Source of the DNA: Epichloe hybrida
Lineage: Eukaryota > Ascomycota > Sordariomycetes > Hypocreales > Clavicipitaceae
DNA length: 64,000 nt
Direction: 5' to 3'
Assembly: GCA_019022495.1 (NCBI GenBank)
Contig: JAFEKR010000035.1
Coordinates: 62,001 to 126,000, forward strand
The notes beneath the pieces were generated by a model. The model had not been told where the DNA came from. It saw nothing but the letters and a program-made list of their open reading frames with translations, and ran no database searches. Below, one piece after another: positions 35,694 through 46,554 of this stretch. Position 1 is the first letter of the stretch. Every line of letters begins with the position of its first letter. Position numbers and translations under genes: made by a program.

Positions 35694-36932
35694 ATGAACT
35701 ACATCAGATCTACCGTCAACACCCTGCGAGACCGGTATACCCCGGTCTCGCATAACTCCACCTTCAGACAGACCGGCCAGGTCACGCCAGAAGAGTTCGT
35801 CGCCGCAGGTGACTACCTCGTGTACAAGTTCCCGACCTGGTCGTGGGGCGATGCCGACTCCGAGAGCCGTCGAGTGAGCCACCTTCCGCCCGGGAAACAA
35901 TACCTCGTCACCCGAAATGCTCCCTGCCATCGACGGCTGAACGACGACTTTGCCGGCGACGCCGGGCACGAAGAAGCCTTGGTCAAAGATGGCGACGACT
36001 TCAAGGGCGCGGCCGGAGCCGGCGACGACGAAGACGGTTGGCTGCGAACTGGGGGATTGGCGAGCTCTCAGCCCCTGAAGGCCAGGGACGTTCGAGCCGT
36101 GGACGACGCGGGAAACATGGCAGACACAACAGATCTAGATGAGGACGATATTCCTGACATGGAGGACGAGGATGACGACGATGCCATCATTCGCGACACG
36201 GGAGCAGAAACGAAAAGAAGGTAACGGGTTCTTGACGCATCCATCTCCTTGCCCTCATTTGCCAAGTTGTACGTATTCATCCTGATTCTGAATAGTGGAC
36301 GGCGCACATACACCCTCTACATCATGTACTCGCCGTACTACCGCACCCCGCGACTCTACCTCTCCGGGTATTTGCCCAACGGGCAACCCCTCCCCCCGCA
36401 GAACATGATGGACGACATTGTCGGCGACTACAAAGACAAGACGGTCACGCTCGAGGACTTCCCCTTCTTCGCAAACAACATCAAGATGGCCAGCGTCCAC
36501 CCGTGCAAACACGCCTCGGTCATGAAGACGCTCCTTGATCGTGCCGACGCTGCTCTCCGCATCCGCAGGGACAAGCTCAAGGCTGGCAAGGTCGTAGGCA
36601 GCGATCCCGGCATGGAAGGCCTCGTCGATGAAGTCGCCAAGCTGGACGTCAAGAGCGCTCAGGAAGCAGCTGACAAGGACGAGTGGGAAGAGGTCCAAGG
36701 CGCAGAGGTCGACGACGAGCAAGAAGTTGCCATCCGGGTGGATCAGTATCTCGTCGTGTTTCTCAAGGTTGGTTCTCCATCATCCTCTTCTCTCGCCCTC
36801 GCCCTCGCCCTCGCCCTCGCTGTCTATTGTGCAACACCCCGGGAATACACACACTGACTGGATACGCAACCGTTTTAGTTCATGGCAAGTGTCACTCCTG
36901 GCATTGAGCACGATTTCACAATGGGCGTTTAA
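35694..36932 (+). CDS. ATG3: Autophagy E2-like enzyme ATG3
   Basis: ATG3 transfers the ubiquitin-like protein Atg8 from Atg7 to phosphatidylethanolamine, the lipidation step of autophagosome growth. Three exons (35694-36220, 36296-36767, 36879-36932) give 350 residues. The amphipathic N-terminus [18 protein letters not shown] matches the membrane-sensing helix. The E2 core shows [20 protein letters not shown], an acidic flexible insert ([17 protein letters not shown]), [21 protein letters not shown], and the catalytic HPC motif with C246 followed by KHASVMK. The tiny last exon gives the invariant tail [17 protein letters not shown]. Intron 2 contains a run of six CCCTCG-type units (about 36793-36826). 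Its neighbour downstream converges from the other strand. Confidence 0.98.
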
Positions 36933-37780
36933 CCATCTTTGCGCACGATCAAGATTGAGCAGCTGGCAGTGTTTCTATCGATTCAACGACGGCATTTGTA
37001 GTTAATTTCGAGTTTTTTTTCAACCCTCTAGCTGTTCAGTAATTGTGTCATGACGCTACGTACCTCGAGGTTATTATCAGCAAGGGTAGATAGACTGTGA
37101 TGAGGTTAATGTCTATCCTCCGCGCCGGGCTGCTGTTCTTTCCTGTGTCATGGCCACGGACCCCTCATGGGCCTTTAATCTCCATTGGGAACACGGGCTT
37201 CGCATCACATATCAATTGATACTCAAAGGGCCTCAAAACGCCTCGTCTGTGCATTTCATTCGTAGATTTTGTTTCGTTTCTGGCGTCACAGGGTAGCCTT
37301 CGAATCACGAAGCTTGTCGGGCGCGTCTCCACATAGTGCCGGACCACTCCTGCTCAACAAGTACAACAAGTACGGACATTCTCACTCAACTGGTCAGTTA
37401 GTCACTCGGATATTTCAAATACAGGCGGCTTCCTGTGTAATCAATCAAATCATTGCCACTCTTTACTAGACCCTTCTTCGTTCAAATGCTATGACATATG
37501 CTAATGCGACGCTGATTTTGTGTACCCAAGTCTTGAGAGTACCTGCCAGCTGCCTGCTCAGACGCCTCGTCTCGGCCACGAGACCAATAATGCACATACG
37601 AAAGAACAAACGAAAGGGGGTATACGGTTGAAATGTGTGGGAGAGGGGTAAAAAAAATATAAAAAAATAAAACCGCGAGGAAACCAGACATGATGCCGGT
37701 GTGGTGATGTTTTTGCTCGTTAATGGCAGGCAGCACGTGCGTGCGTGGGTTTTCGTACCACGACACTACTAGCCTCTCTC
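36933..37780. other. Convergent 3' spacer between ATG3 and the unrecognised gene at 37781
   Basis: 848 bp holding two 3' UTRs; there is an A/T-rich run near 37,650-37,672. No ORF, repeat array or RNA gene recognised. Confidence 0.6.
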
Positions 37781-39712
37781 TCAGGCAGTGGTACCAAACG
37801 GCGCCCCAAAGTTGCACGTGGCTTTGAATTTGAGCGGGACGTCGGGTTCGACGGCAGCTTTGCCAGCTCCTGCCTCATCATCGCTTTCGAGAGCTGTGTT
37901 GGACTCCTCTAGCGCTTTCTCATCCTCTGGCCGAGGAGAGATGGCGCATTTCAACGGCTGCGGGGCGTCCACGTCTTGTGGCTGCAGGACCTTGGGAAGT
38001 GCATCTTTCCCTCGACTGATAGGGCCAAGCCGCTGATTCACTTGCGCCCAAAAGACTTCGTCCTGAGCAGGGATATTTTTGATCATCAGTGGGCCCCTCA
38101 GGGGAACATCGTCCGCTGGTTCCAAGTAGCCTTCAACGTCCCCATCCACCACACCATCCGTCTGCTTTCCCAGGTCGTCATCCACGGGAATGTCCGACTG
38201 CTGTGCTTCATCATCTGCGACATAGTCGCGGTCCGTCTCATCATGTTGTTCACCAAGGTTCGAAGACGGCCACGCTTTTGGGGTTGTCTCCTGGCTACGC
38301 GCAGCAGTGGAGCTGCCTTCTGTGGCTGTCATGGTCGGGAAAAGTGAAAGAGAATGATTGGGTGTGTGTCCAGCATGCATTGTCAAGCGTCGAGATTCGT
38401 CTGCAGCCAAAATATTCTTCGCCTGCTCTTGGTCTTTGGATATTGTGAGGGGAGCAAGACCGGATCGACGTCGATCATTTCGCAGCTTCTCCCTTTCCCA
38501 TGCTCCCCATACTCCCTTTCGCTTCGCCTGGTGGAACCCCATTTCCGGAGGAGAGGACACTCGAGCAGCTTTGGCGTTGGCATCTTTGACCACTGGCTGA
38601 ACAGCTTCTGGCTCAAACGTTGTTTTTTGTACCGCCGTTGCTTTGATGGGAATGCCTTCTAATTTGGGATCGATTTCTTGGACATCAATGATTGGAACGT
38701 CGCCGTTCGATTCTGGCGAAGAAGATGAGAGCAGGAAGTCCGTAGATGCTGCTCGTTGAGGTTCGGTTCTTGGACTCAGGAATCCAGTGTGCCCTCCGAG
38801 AGGAGCGCCGTTGGGTGAAACACAAGGACTACCCCATGGTCTTACGAAGTGTGGCCGGCGAGATGCGCCATCTAAGCCTGGCGGCAGAAAGAAAGCCGCC
38901 GAGGTCTCGTTGGCGTTGCGTCCAGGAGGTCCTTGAGGCGATGGTGATTTGCTACCACTATCATGGAAACCACCCAAGCTTCCACTCTGGATGCTATTTT
39001 GTGGTGATACTAAGCCAGCCATTCGTGCGTTGTGAAAAGAAATGGATTTCAATACGGTGTTTTCTCCTTCCAAACGCTGGACGCGCTCCCTCAGACCATG
39101 AATCAGCTGCGACATTTCAGCCTTCTCCTTCAGCCATTCCTCGCTCATCTCGCCGATGACTGCCTGCTGGTCGCGGTAGAGTTGTTCGGCTCTTCGTCTC
39201 AAGTCATCGAGGTTACTTCGTTCCACCCGCGAGGAGTGGCCACTGATTCCGCTATAAAGCCGAGATGCTGCCTGAGGTGGAGCGGCTGCATCCGCGGAAA
39301 TGGACCTGGCCAGGGACGCACCCCCAATGTCGCAGCGGGCTGGGGGAGAGAGTGATGCCATATTCGGATGAAAATAGCCACCGAATATGCCTCTAAAATC
39401 CCCGTCACTGACGCCAACGCATGGCTGAGCAGCGGAGAAGCCGAAATTGGAGTACTGAGTACTGTTCGGAGAGTTGATGATGGGAGGGCTCTGCATGGCT
39501 AGATCGTGCGCCAGAGAAGAGTTTTGCGCTGGCCAAGAAGTAAGCGTGCCACAGGGGCTACTGGCATCTCCGGATGGTACCATGGGTGATTTCGATCGGT
39601 TGTTGTCGAGACCCGAGTGAGAAGTGACACCGGCTATGGGGCCGTTGGTCGGAATATCGACTGCGCCAGATGGGAGGAATGAGTCCGTAGCGAGTTTTGT
39701 CATGGCCAACAA
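37781..39712 (-). CDS. Unrecognised fungal protein with a short coiled coil
   Basis: A single uninterrupted frame of 643 codons, far too long for chance. I do not recognise its function. The N-terminal 150 residues are Ser/Pro/Gly-rich and probably disordered. Residues about 165-225 are a strongly predicted heptad-like coiled coil (LDDLRRRAEQLYRDQQ, then LIHGLRERVQRLEGENTVL). A basic patch follows at about 405-430 (KRKGVWGAWEREKLRNDRRR). Near the C-terminus is a segment that looks conserved, LRGPLMIKNIPAQDEVFWAQ (about 545-565), followed by an acidic tail. There is no signal peptide or membrane segment. Composition suggests a nuclear or cytoskeletal scaffold, but this is only inference. Start: first Met of the frame; a second Met three codons on is equally possible. 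Confidence 0.85.
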   Translation of the reverse strand: MLAMTKLATDSFLPSGAVDIPTNGPIAGVTSHSGLDNNRSKSPMVPSGDASSPCGTLTSWPAQNSSLAHDLAMQSPPIINSPNSTQYSNFGFSAAQPCVGVSDGDFRGIFGGYFHPNMASLSPPARCDIGGASLARSISADAAAPPQAASRLYSGISGHSSRVERSNLDDLRRRAEQLYRDQQAVIGEMSEEWLKEKAEMSQLIHGLRERVQRLEGENTVLKSISFHNARMAGLVSPQNSIQSGSLGGFHDSGSKSPSPQGPPGRNANETSAAFFLPPGLDGASRRPHFVRPWGSPCVSPNGAPLGGHTGFLSPRTEPQRAASTDFLLSSSSPESNGDVPIIDVQEIDPKLEGIPIKATAVQKTTFEPEAVQPVVKDANAKAARVSSPPEMGFHQAKRKGVWGAWEREKLRNDRRRSGLAPLTISKDQEQAKNILAADESRRLTMHAGHTPNHSLSLFPTMTATEGSSTAARSQETTPKAWPSSNLGEQHDETDRDYVADDEAQQSDIPVDDDLGKQTDGVVDGDVEGYLEPADDVPLRGPLMIKNIPAQDEVFWAQVNQRLGPISRGKDALPKVLQPQDVDAPQPLKCAISPRPEDEKALEESNTALESDDEAGAGKAAVEPDVPLKFKATCNFGAPFGTTA

Positions 39713-42700
39713 GCAGTTAATGGTCGTGGAGGCTTTCTCCAGAGGAGATGCAGTGTTTTAAACTCCCCGTCCCATCGGTGCCCATCGGGGCGCGGAAAGG
39801 CAGGGTATACTTGGTGCTCAATGACAAGGTGAGGGTTGTGACGTGGGCGTTTAAAGACGATGACAGCCGCAATACAGGGTGACCTGTGTCAGAATACTCG
39901 GTAGAATCGGCGCCGAAATGCGCAAAACGGGTCGAAGGTGGCAGAGGGTTACACCCGAGTAACTCGAGAACAGAGTCCGGGGCAACGTGCTCGTGGTTGG
40001 CTGACGAGGTTGCAATGTTGGCTTCGCTGACGAACGAGCTGACGCGGGTTGGGTCAGCTCGAGGGCAGAGAGCTCGATATTTTTTAGTGTAACCTCTGGT
40101 TTGGTCGACGGCCCGGCACGAGAGAATACAAAGGAGTTGTTGTGTTGTCGGGACTCGATGCAACTGCGACTGGAGGGTTAGTCGTTAGAGAGACTACCGA
40201 GGCGAGTGTGGAATGACTGACAGTGTGTCATGGAGCCGAAGGCAATCCGGATGGAAGAGAAAGGGGCAGTCGGGCCGGCAGTGGTAGGAGTCTGTGGGTG
40301 AATAGGGTGAATGGGGTGAATACGGTGAATGAATACAAAACGTGGATCGCGCAAAGAGAAAGGTTGACTGATGAGTCGGAGTGCAGGCCAGCAAAAGAGC
40401 GGACGGGAACTTGGCAACGAGCCCAGCAACCCAGCAACCCAGGCACCGACAACTTAGGCAGGCACTGGCAGGCACTGGCAGGCACTCGCAGGCACCACCG
40501 GCAGCCACCCTCGACCTTGGGCGCTCACGTGTCGACCGGCCAATCGATACAACCTAACCACCAGGGACTTAGTACATGTAGGCGTCCTTGAGATGCTCGG
40601 GTACACGTGCATGTGCCAATGTGGGTACTTTTTAAGATACATATGCATGTACTGGGTACGGACACCGTCTACATTATGTACATACACAAAGTGTTCCTGA
40701 CACCTCGTCCTATTCTTCTTCTTCCCAGCCCGAAACCCACTCTCGACGGACGGCTCATGCAGAAGCGCCAGGCACTATGTACATACGGATTAAGCAACGA
40801 CGGATTACTTATGTACACACAGTCGGAAACGCTTGGGTCACCTTTGGTGGGGGTTTGAAGGGTCCCGCGGGAAATACTCCAGCCCAGCCACGCACGGCCA
40901 GTAATCAGGAACCCAGGATTCAGCAGCCATTGTCAGCGTAAGCATCGATGGTTGCATGACGGGGACCGGACCACCGAGCTACCCAGGGTACGGAGTAATG
41001 TGTGGTATTGGCAAATCGGGCGAGTCTCAGACCAAGCCATGCTCTTTAGGACAAAGGATTGGTGGGGATCGTCGGACCCTGCAGCGTCACTCTCCCCTGA
41101 ACTGGGCTGGCATTTGCATCTTGAGGCCCTTTTTGTGTCTGTTTTTTTTTTAATCGCTCAACGAACGGAATACTCCGTGCAAGTACAAGTACAAGTATTT
41201 CGGGTGCGGAGCAAACATGGATTAGCCTTCAATTCACATTGTCTCCGTTTGACATTGCCGAGGATACAATCCGTATAACATTACACTACGAATTATACGA
41301 GCGGACTTTACCGCAACAAGTCCTCGTCCCCATGACGATGGAGCGGCACAGTTTCCAGCTGGCGGTGAAGACGCGCAGTCTTAACGACGACACGTCAGCG
41401 GTCCACTGATTCGGAAGCCTGGGGGGTTTGGGGGGTTTGAAACTTTCGGATTCGGGCCCCAACGGGACACGATTCCTCGAGGGTATTATCCAACAGTTTG
41501 CAGCATCATCGGGTTCAATGAAGCTGTGGCTCAATGCCTCGGCTGTCTCCCCCGCCGCCACCCGATAGCTTCTTTCCCTCGTCGCGCGAGCAGTGCAACT
41601 TTTGAGAGATTAGGCTCGCTGTCAAGAGGCCGTGGAGTTTGTGTGCCCGTGGCATCCAGCTAGACGCAATTTAGCTGTGCTCGAGTCATATTGATTCTTT
41701 AATCCGTACCAGTACATCAGATATTGGCAGGTGGACGGACGCCAACTCTCATCAGCTGTAGGCCTGGTCGACTAGTTTATTATTCCTTGCTGGTTGAGAT
41801 CTCGGGCCAGTGCCTAGGAATTCCTCTTATTTTCTCTTTGTAATAGAGAGCTAACTCGTTTTCCCTCCCATTACAAACCGAGCCTGAGCTTGCCTCTCTA
41901 GTCTCCGACATTACAATAACCACGACGCCCCAAGACCGCCTCAAAGATGTTCTTTATTGCATGGCAGAAACCCTTGCCGTGCTGCGACCGAACGGCTGTA
42001 CCGAGTTCAACAGCAACGCGTTCTTCACTCCGCACAACGCGTTTACGGAACTCGAGAGCGAACATCAGACTTGACCACATCCCTCGCTCAAGTCATGGCA
42101 AGCAGGCATCGACCACAAGTCGGTGGTGGCCAATAGCAAAACAGGCAGGAAACAGGCAAGGGTCGCTCCGGGGCGCGGCGTAAACCAGCCTTGCAAACGC
42201 TCTTTGTTAATATCATCATCTGGCGCAGTTGGATCGGGCTCTAATAACCCGTACGTGTGGGCGCTGACAACAGCCATCTCCTGCGATCCATACCACTCTG
42301 TGCATACAAAACCGCCCCGACGTAGCCGACCCTATCATCTGACCATTCGTCATGATCCCCAGTGTAACACAACCCAGGAATCTCGTGCCAGAAGAGCAAA
42401 TGGCAATTGGGAGCAAATCGACGAGCACATGCGTTGCACATGTTTCATCCTGGCCTCCATCAGCCAAGGGACTTGCTTGGTGGGCTCATGTGTCGAACAA
42501 TCCGGCAGCCAACAAAAGGCAGACGGATCATGTACGGAAGGATTCACAAGGCATAGCCACCACCAAGCCCGCTTTTGGGGGAACCATCTTGGCAAGTCAT
42601 CCAGCACAGGAAGGGGGTCTGGTGTGGTGTGTGTATAGGTAGGCAGTAATCTGCAACCTGTACAGTGTGAGGATAGAATAGAAAGAAAGCAAAGCAATGG

Positions 42701-45700
42701 AGTCTCCGTCATCGGATCCAGTTCTTCAAGAGGAACTTGACGCACTCCCAGCCACTCTGGAAATACATCCCGCCTCCTCCCAGTCCACAAACCGACAGCA
42801 AGTATCTGCTGAACTCATCCACGTCAAGCAGTGGCGGGTAATAATGAAAATGGCAGAGTCTGGTATCGCGACATTGCCCCCACACAACAGACACCGACTA
42901 ACTAGGTTGCATGGGCTTGTATTTGACGCGTCGTACTCGGTATATTGCAAATTTGGAGGGCTATGCTGCACCATGTTGAAATAGATTCATGGGCGGCCAG
43001 GTTTGAGAGAGAGTTTGACCTTGGACATGAGCCTTCGGCCCAGTATAAGGAGGGCCACTTGCCAGGCCTTTGGCTATCCGTGTATTTCTTCGCTGTTTTG
43101 ACTGCACCATGTCAGAAGCTTAAATATGCCACTGCCAAGATGGGCACAAAGGTCGATGGCGATGGAGACGGCGGCAATTGTCGAAATAACGACCGACCGG
43201 TGATATTGCTAGATTGTCTTGCCCAAGCCCGGGCAGAATTATAGTGTGGAAAGAAGGGAATGATGACTCAATGTGTTTTTCAGGGACGCCAATAACGATT
43301 GTTTGCGTTTTTACTGGAAAGCATAACTTCAGGACGGTTGTTTGAGTGTTACATCCTTCCGTTCGCTCCTATCAATCACATTTCCTGTTGGTTCAGGCCC
43401 TTTTGTTATGCTTCTTTCCCCGTCAGATGAATGTGACAGCCTCCCTTTGCGCAATAGCGCCCTATTTGCCAGTCAATGTGACTGATCCCATGCACTACCC
43501 ACTTCTGGTGAATTTTGAGGCAATTCGATGGGGGAAAAGACACCTTTTCTGATGGATGGACTCTGTTTCGGCGCTGCGCAGCGATGCATACTAGTGGGGC
43601 GACTTTTATCTCTCTTGTAATAATAGTACAGACTGCATCTTGCGCCTCGCTCCATCTTGCCGTATTATGATTGCTTTATCATGGGCGGGCAGGGTAATAT
43701 GCAGTCGGGTGTGAATGCATGGATGCGGCAGCTTTTCGGCCGGCATAGCAAGGGAGCTTGATGGCCACCACTCGAGTAGTGTGAGGACGTAATTGTGCTC
43801 TGCAGTACGGAGTATTCCGTGATACCTGGTTCTGCGTTGAACCACATTATGGCACATCTCGAATTGACCCAGGAAAAAAAAAGACGCCAACACCATTCTC
43901 CGTTGTCTTCCAGGCGGCTGTGTTGCAGGCCCGAGCCTATGAAGGCTGTGCTGATCCTGCCGTTTCCCATAGTGGATTGCATAATATGCCACATGCCGTT
44001 TGCTGTTTACCGCCCATCTCCTGCATTGCATGACATGAAACATTGTTGAAGTTGTTTTTAGAAGAGACTCCTGAACCCCCCCGTGCCTTCACTGCCCTTG
44101 CTCCACGCACATCACATCAGTCGTCTTAGCAAGGGCTCCGATAATGCGACAGAGGCCTACCCACGATTGGCAGAATGGATAAGTGAGAACCAGGACGAAA
44201 GCAGGGTCTGAATATATGGGAAAGCGTCAATTTCTGAAATCCAAATTGTGTCAACACCGCCATATTACTAATGCTTGCTGCAAAAGAATCGACAAGCAAC
44301 CCCCTTGGCCTTCAAGTGAAGACAAGAAGCTGTTCGCCCACTTCGATCAGCAATGTCTATTTTTGAGCACGGGAAATTCCCAGCCCGATAGACTGTCTGC
44401 TTCTCCTTCTTCTCACCGGCCGATTCCCCAGACAAAAAAATTGGGGTCTGTTATTGTGATGGGGCCATCTGCCGCTGCAAGCTCTCATATGAGAGAGGAA
44501 ACTGTTGGCTCGAGATTCAACGGAAAGTACTCCGTAGTGTAGTGACCAATGAGGCCGCAGGAACAGAAATTCCACAGCGAGTGCGGATGGTCTTCCCTAG
44601 TCATTTCTTCGATGTTCAGCTTGTTGTACTTCGTCAGACGAGCCATTGAGGATGGCCTCGAGCATCTGACTGAACCCGTCGTCTTGCTGATGCTTGGTCA
44701 GATAGCGCTCATACTGCGCAAACGTCAGCCAGAGAGATTTGATCTGAGATGATGGTGTCTATGTTCATTTTTTTCATTCCCTTGCTTATTAGAATGCGAA
44801 TTGATTGGCAAATTCTAGACTCGTGGGCTGCCCGGCGGCCTTGTTTCACGATAGTTCTGATACCGTCTGCCATCATTTGATGGAATATGTCAATCCTCAC
44901 TGGGTGGAAATAGACTGACTGACAAGCTACGATCTTAGGTCCCTTCCTTGATGTACTTGCCTCATCCGCTACCCCAGAGTTGTGCAATCAGATACTTTGA
45001 TTGATTTGATCAGCCATCCAAATTCTGGGTTGATGGTTCATTTTGCCCCGATTCGGAACGCAGGATGCATCAGTGTTATCGTATCTATACGCACCTGGGT
45101 AAGTACGAAGTTGTCGATCTCTCATATCTTGTTGGTGACTTCAACACTTGCACGCTCAATGCCACGAGAACGACCAATGAACAATGTCCCCCACATTGAG
45201 CTGGATCGATCTTCCGATAGAAGCACTAAACCGACGGATCAGATGCATGAAGCGGCGAGCCCCTCCGCAGCTATTACGTTGCACACCCACTTCGACTCGG
45301 TGCGGCTAGAGAATTCGATATGAGACTGTGCTTGTCCTATTCTGGGTGTATCAGCTCTGCTGTTTGTCCAAATCGATTCGGAGTTCATGCCCGTCTTGAT
45401 GTGTGGCGATTTTGTGCCAGGCATCACCAGCACTCCGTATTACTGTCCCGTTTACATATGGCAACCCGGCGAAACATTCGCAAGATGAACGCAGCGCATG
45501 TGGACGGTTTCTTGAATCTCTGGCGATATGATCGCCCGAACGATTAGGTCACGAGACGGGCAAGGCACGCACCTGCAAAGCAGTTGGCCGACAATGTTGG
45601 CGCGCATGTCTCCCAGCATTTGAGGGCGGTCGGAGGCGCCTCGGGGGGCAGTGATGGCATCAACAAGCTCTATCATTACCAAGCTGATCTGCCGATGGAT

Positions 45701-45922
45701 CTCTAGGCCACCATGCACCGTCAAGCCACAGTGTTTGATGGCAAGTTTCGGATCCGAGGTTGTTGGCACTGGTAAGACCTTCATCACAATGGTCGAGAGG
45801 AACCATCATTGTGACGCACATGCCCAAAAATGTCAAGTCGCTATCTCTTCCCCTTTTTGTTCCTTGTGCGACGCTTGGCAGACCTGTTCTTCTCTGTGAT
45901 TACTCTGTGCTTATGGCAACAG

Positions 45923-45936
45923 CCCCCCCCCCCCCC
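45923..45936. repeat. Poly-C run (14)
   Basis: Uninterrupted C14 on the plus strand; similar C11 runs occur at 46203-46213 and 48277-48287. They are unlikely to be assembled exactly and their length should be treated with caution. Confidence 0.85.
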
Positions 45937-46314
45937 AGTCTCACAGTATGGCGATTGCCGCCAATGACCAATTGCCAATTATGTAATACCAAAGCATGGA
46001 TTTTGGGGGAACAATCGGAGGCACGAAGGAATCATAGGGTCAGCACGAGCGACAGCCTGCAGCCAATTGATTACAAGGCTGGGCTTTCTTTCCCTCTCTG
46101 GAATGACATGCAGCTCGAGACTTGGCAAATTTCGCTTTTATGCAGGCAACATGGATCAGACGAAAAGTGCACAGTTTGGCGTCAAGGAGAGGAGGAGAAG
46201 AACCCCCCCCCCCAAAAAGGCCAAAGACTGACAAGTGACAGCTCTTGAGCAATTTTCCTTTCGCCAAGCAACATTCACATGTCGTCGGCTTCGAATAAGT
46301 AGCAAATGACCCCT

Positions 46315-46554
46315 GCTCGTAATAAAATAAGCATCCCCTCGCCTCCGGCCGTTATTACCCCATGTGGTTCAAGGAATTATGTACATGTATGTAGAGCGCA
46401 GTAACGCCGTGCTTCGGTCACCCAAGGCTGACTAGCTCGTAATAAAATAAGCATCCCCTCGCCTCCGGCCGTTATTACCCCATGTGGTTCAAGGAATTAT
46501 GTACATGTATGTAGAGCGCAGTAACGCCGTGCTTCGGTCACCCAAGGCTGACTA
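46315..46554. repeat. Exact 120 bp tandem duplication
   Basis: Positions 46315-46434 and 46435-46554 are identical base for base, with identity running two bases past the second unit's start and then ending at once. There is no third copy, no ORF across the units and no inverted ends. Each unit contains GTACATGTATGTAG and a CGGCCGTTATTACC-like segment. Perfect identity means the duplication is very recent, or an assembly artefact. Confidence 0.95.

Noticed and set aside
42123..42638. 171-codon plus-strand frame as a small secreted protein
   Set aside because: No signal peptide, an overlapping 146-codon frame on the other strand and no coherent composition.
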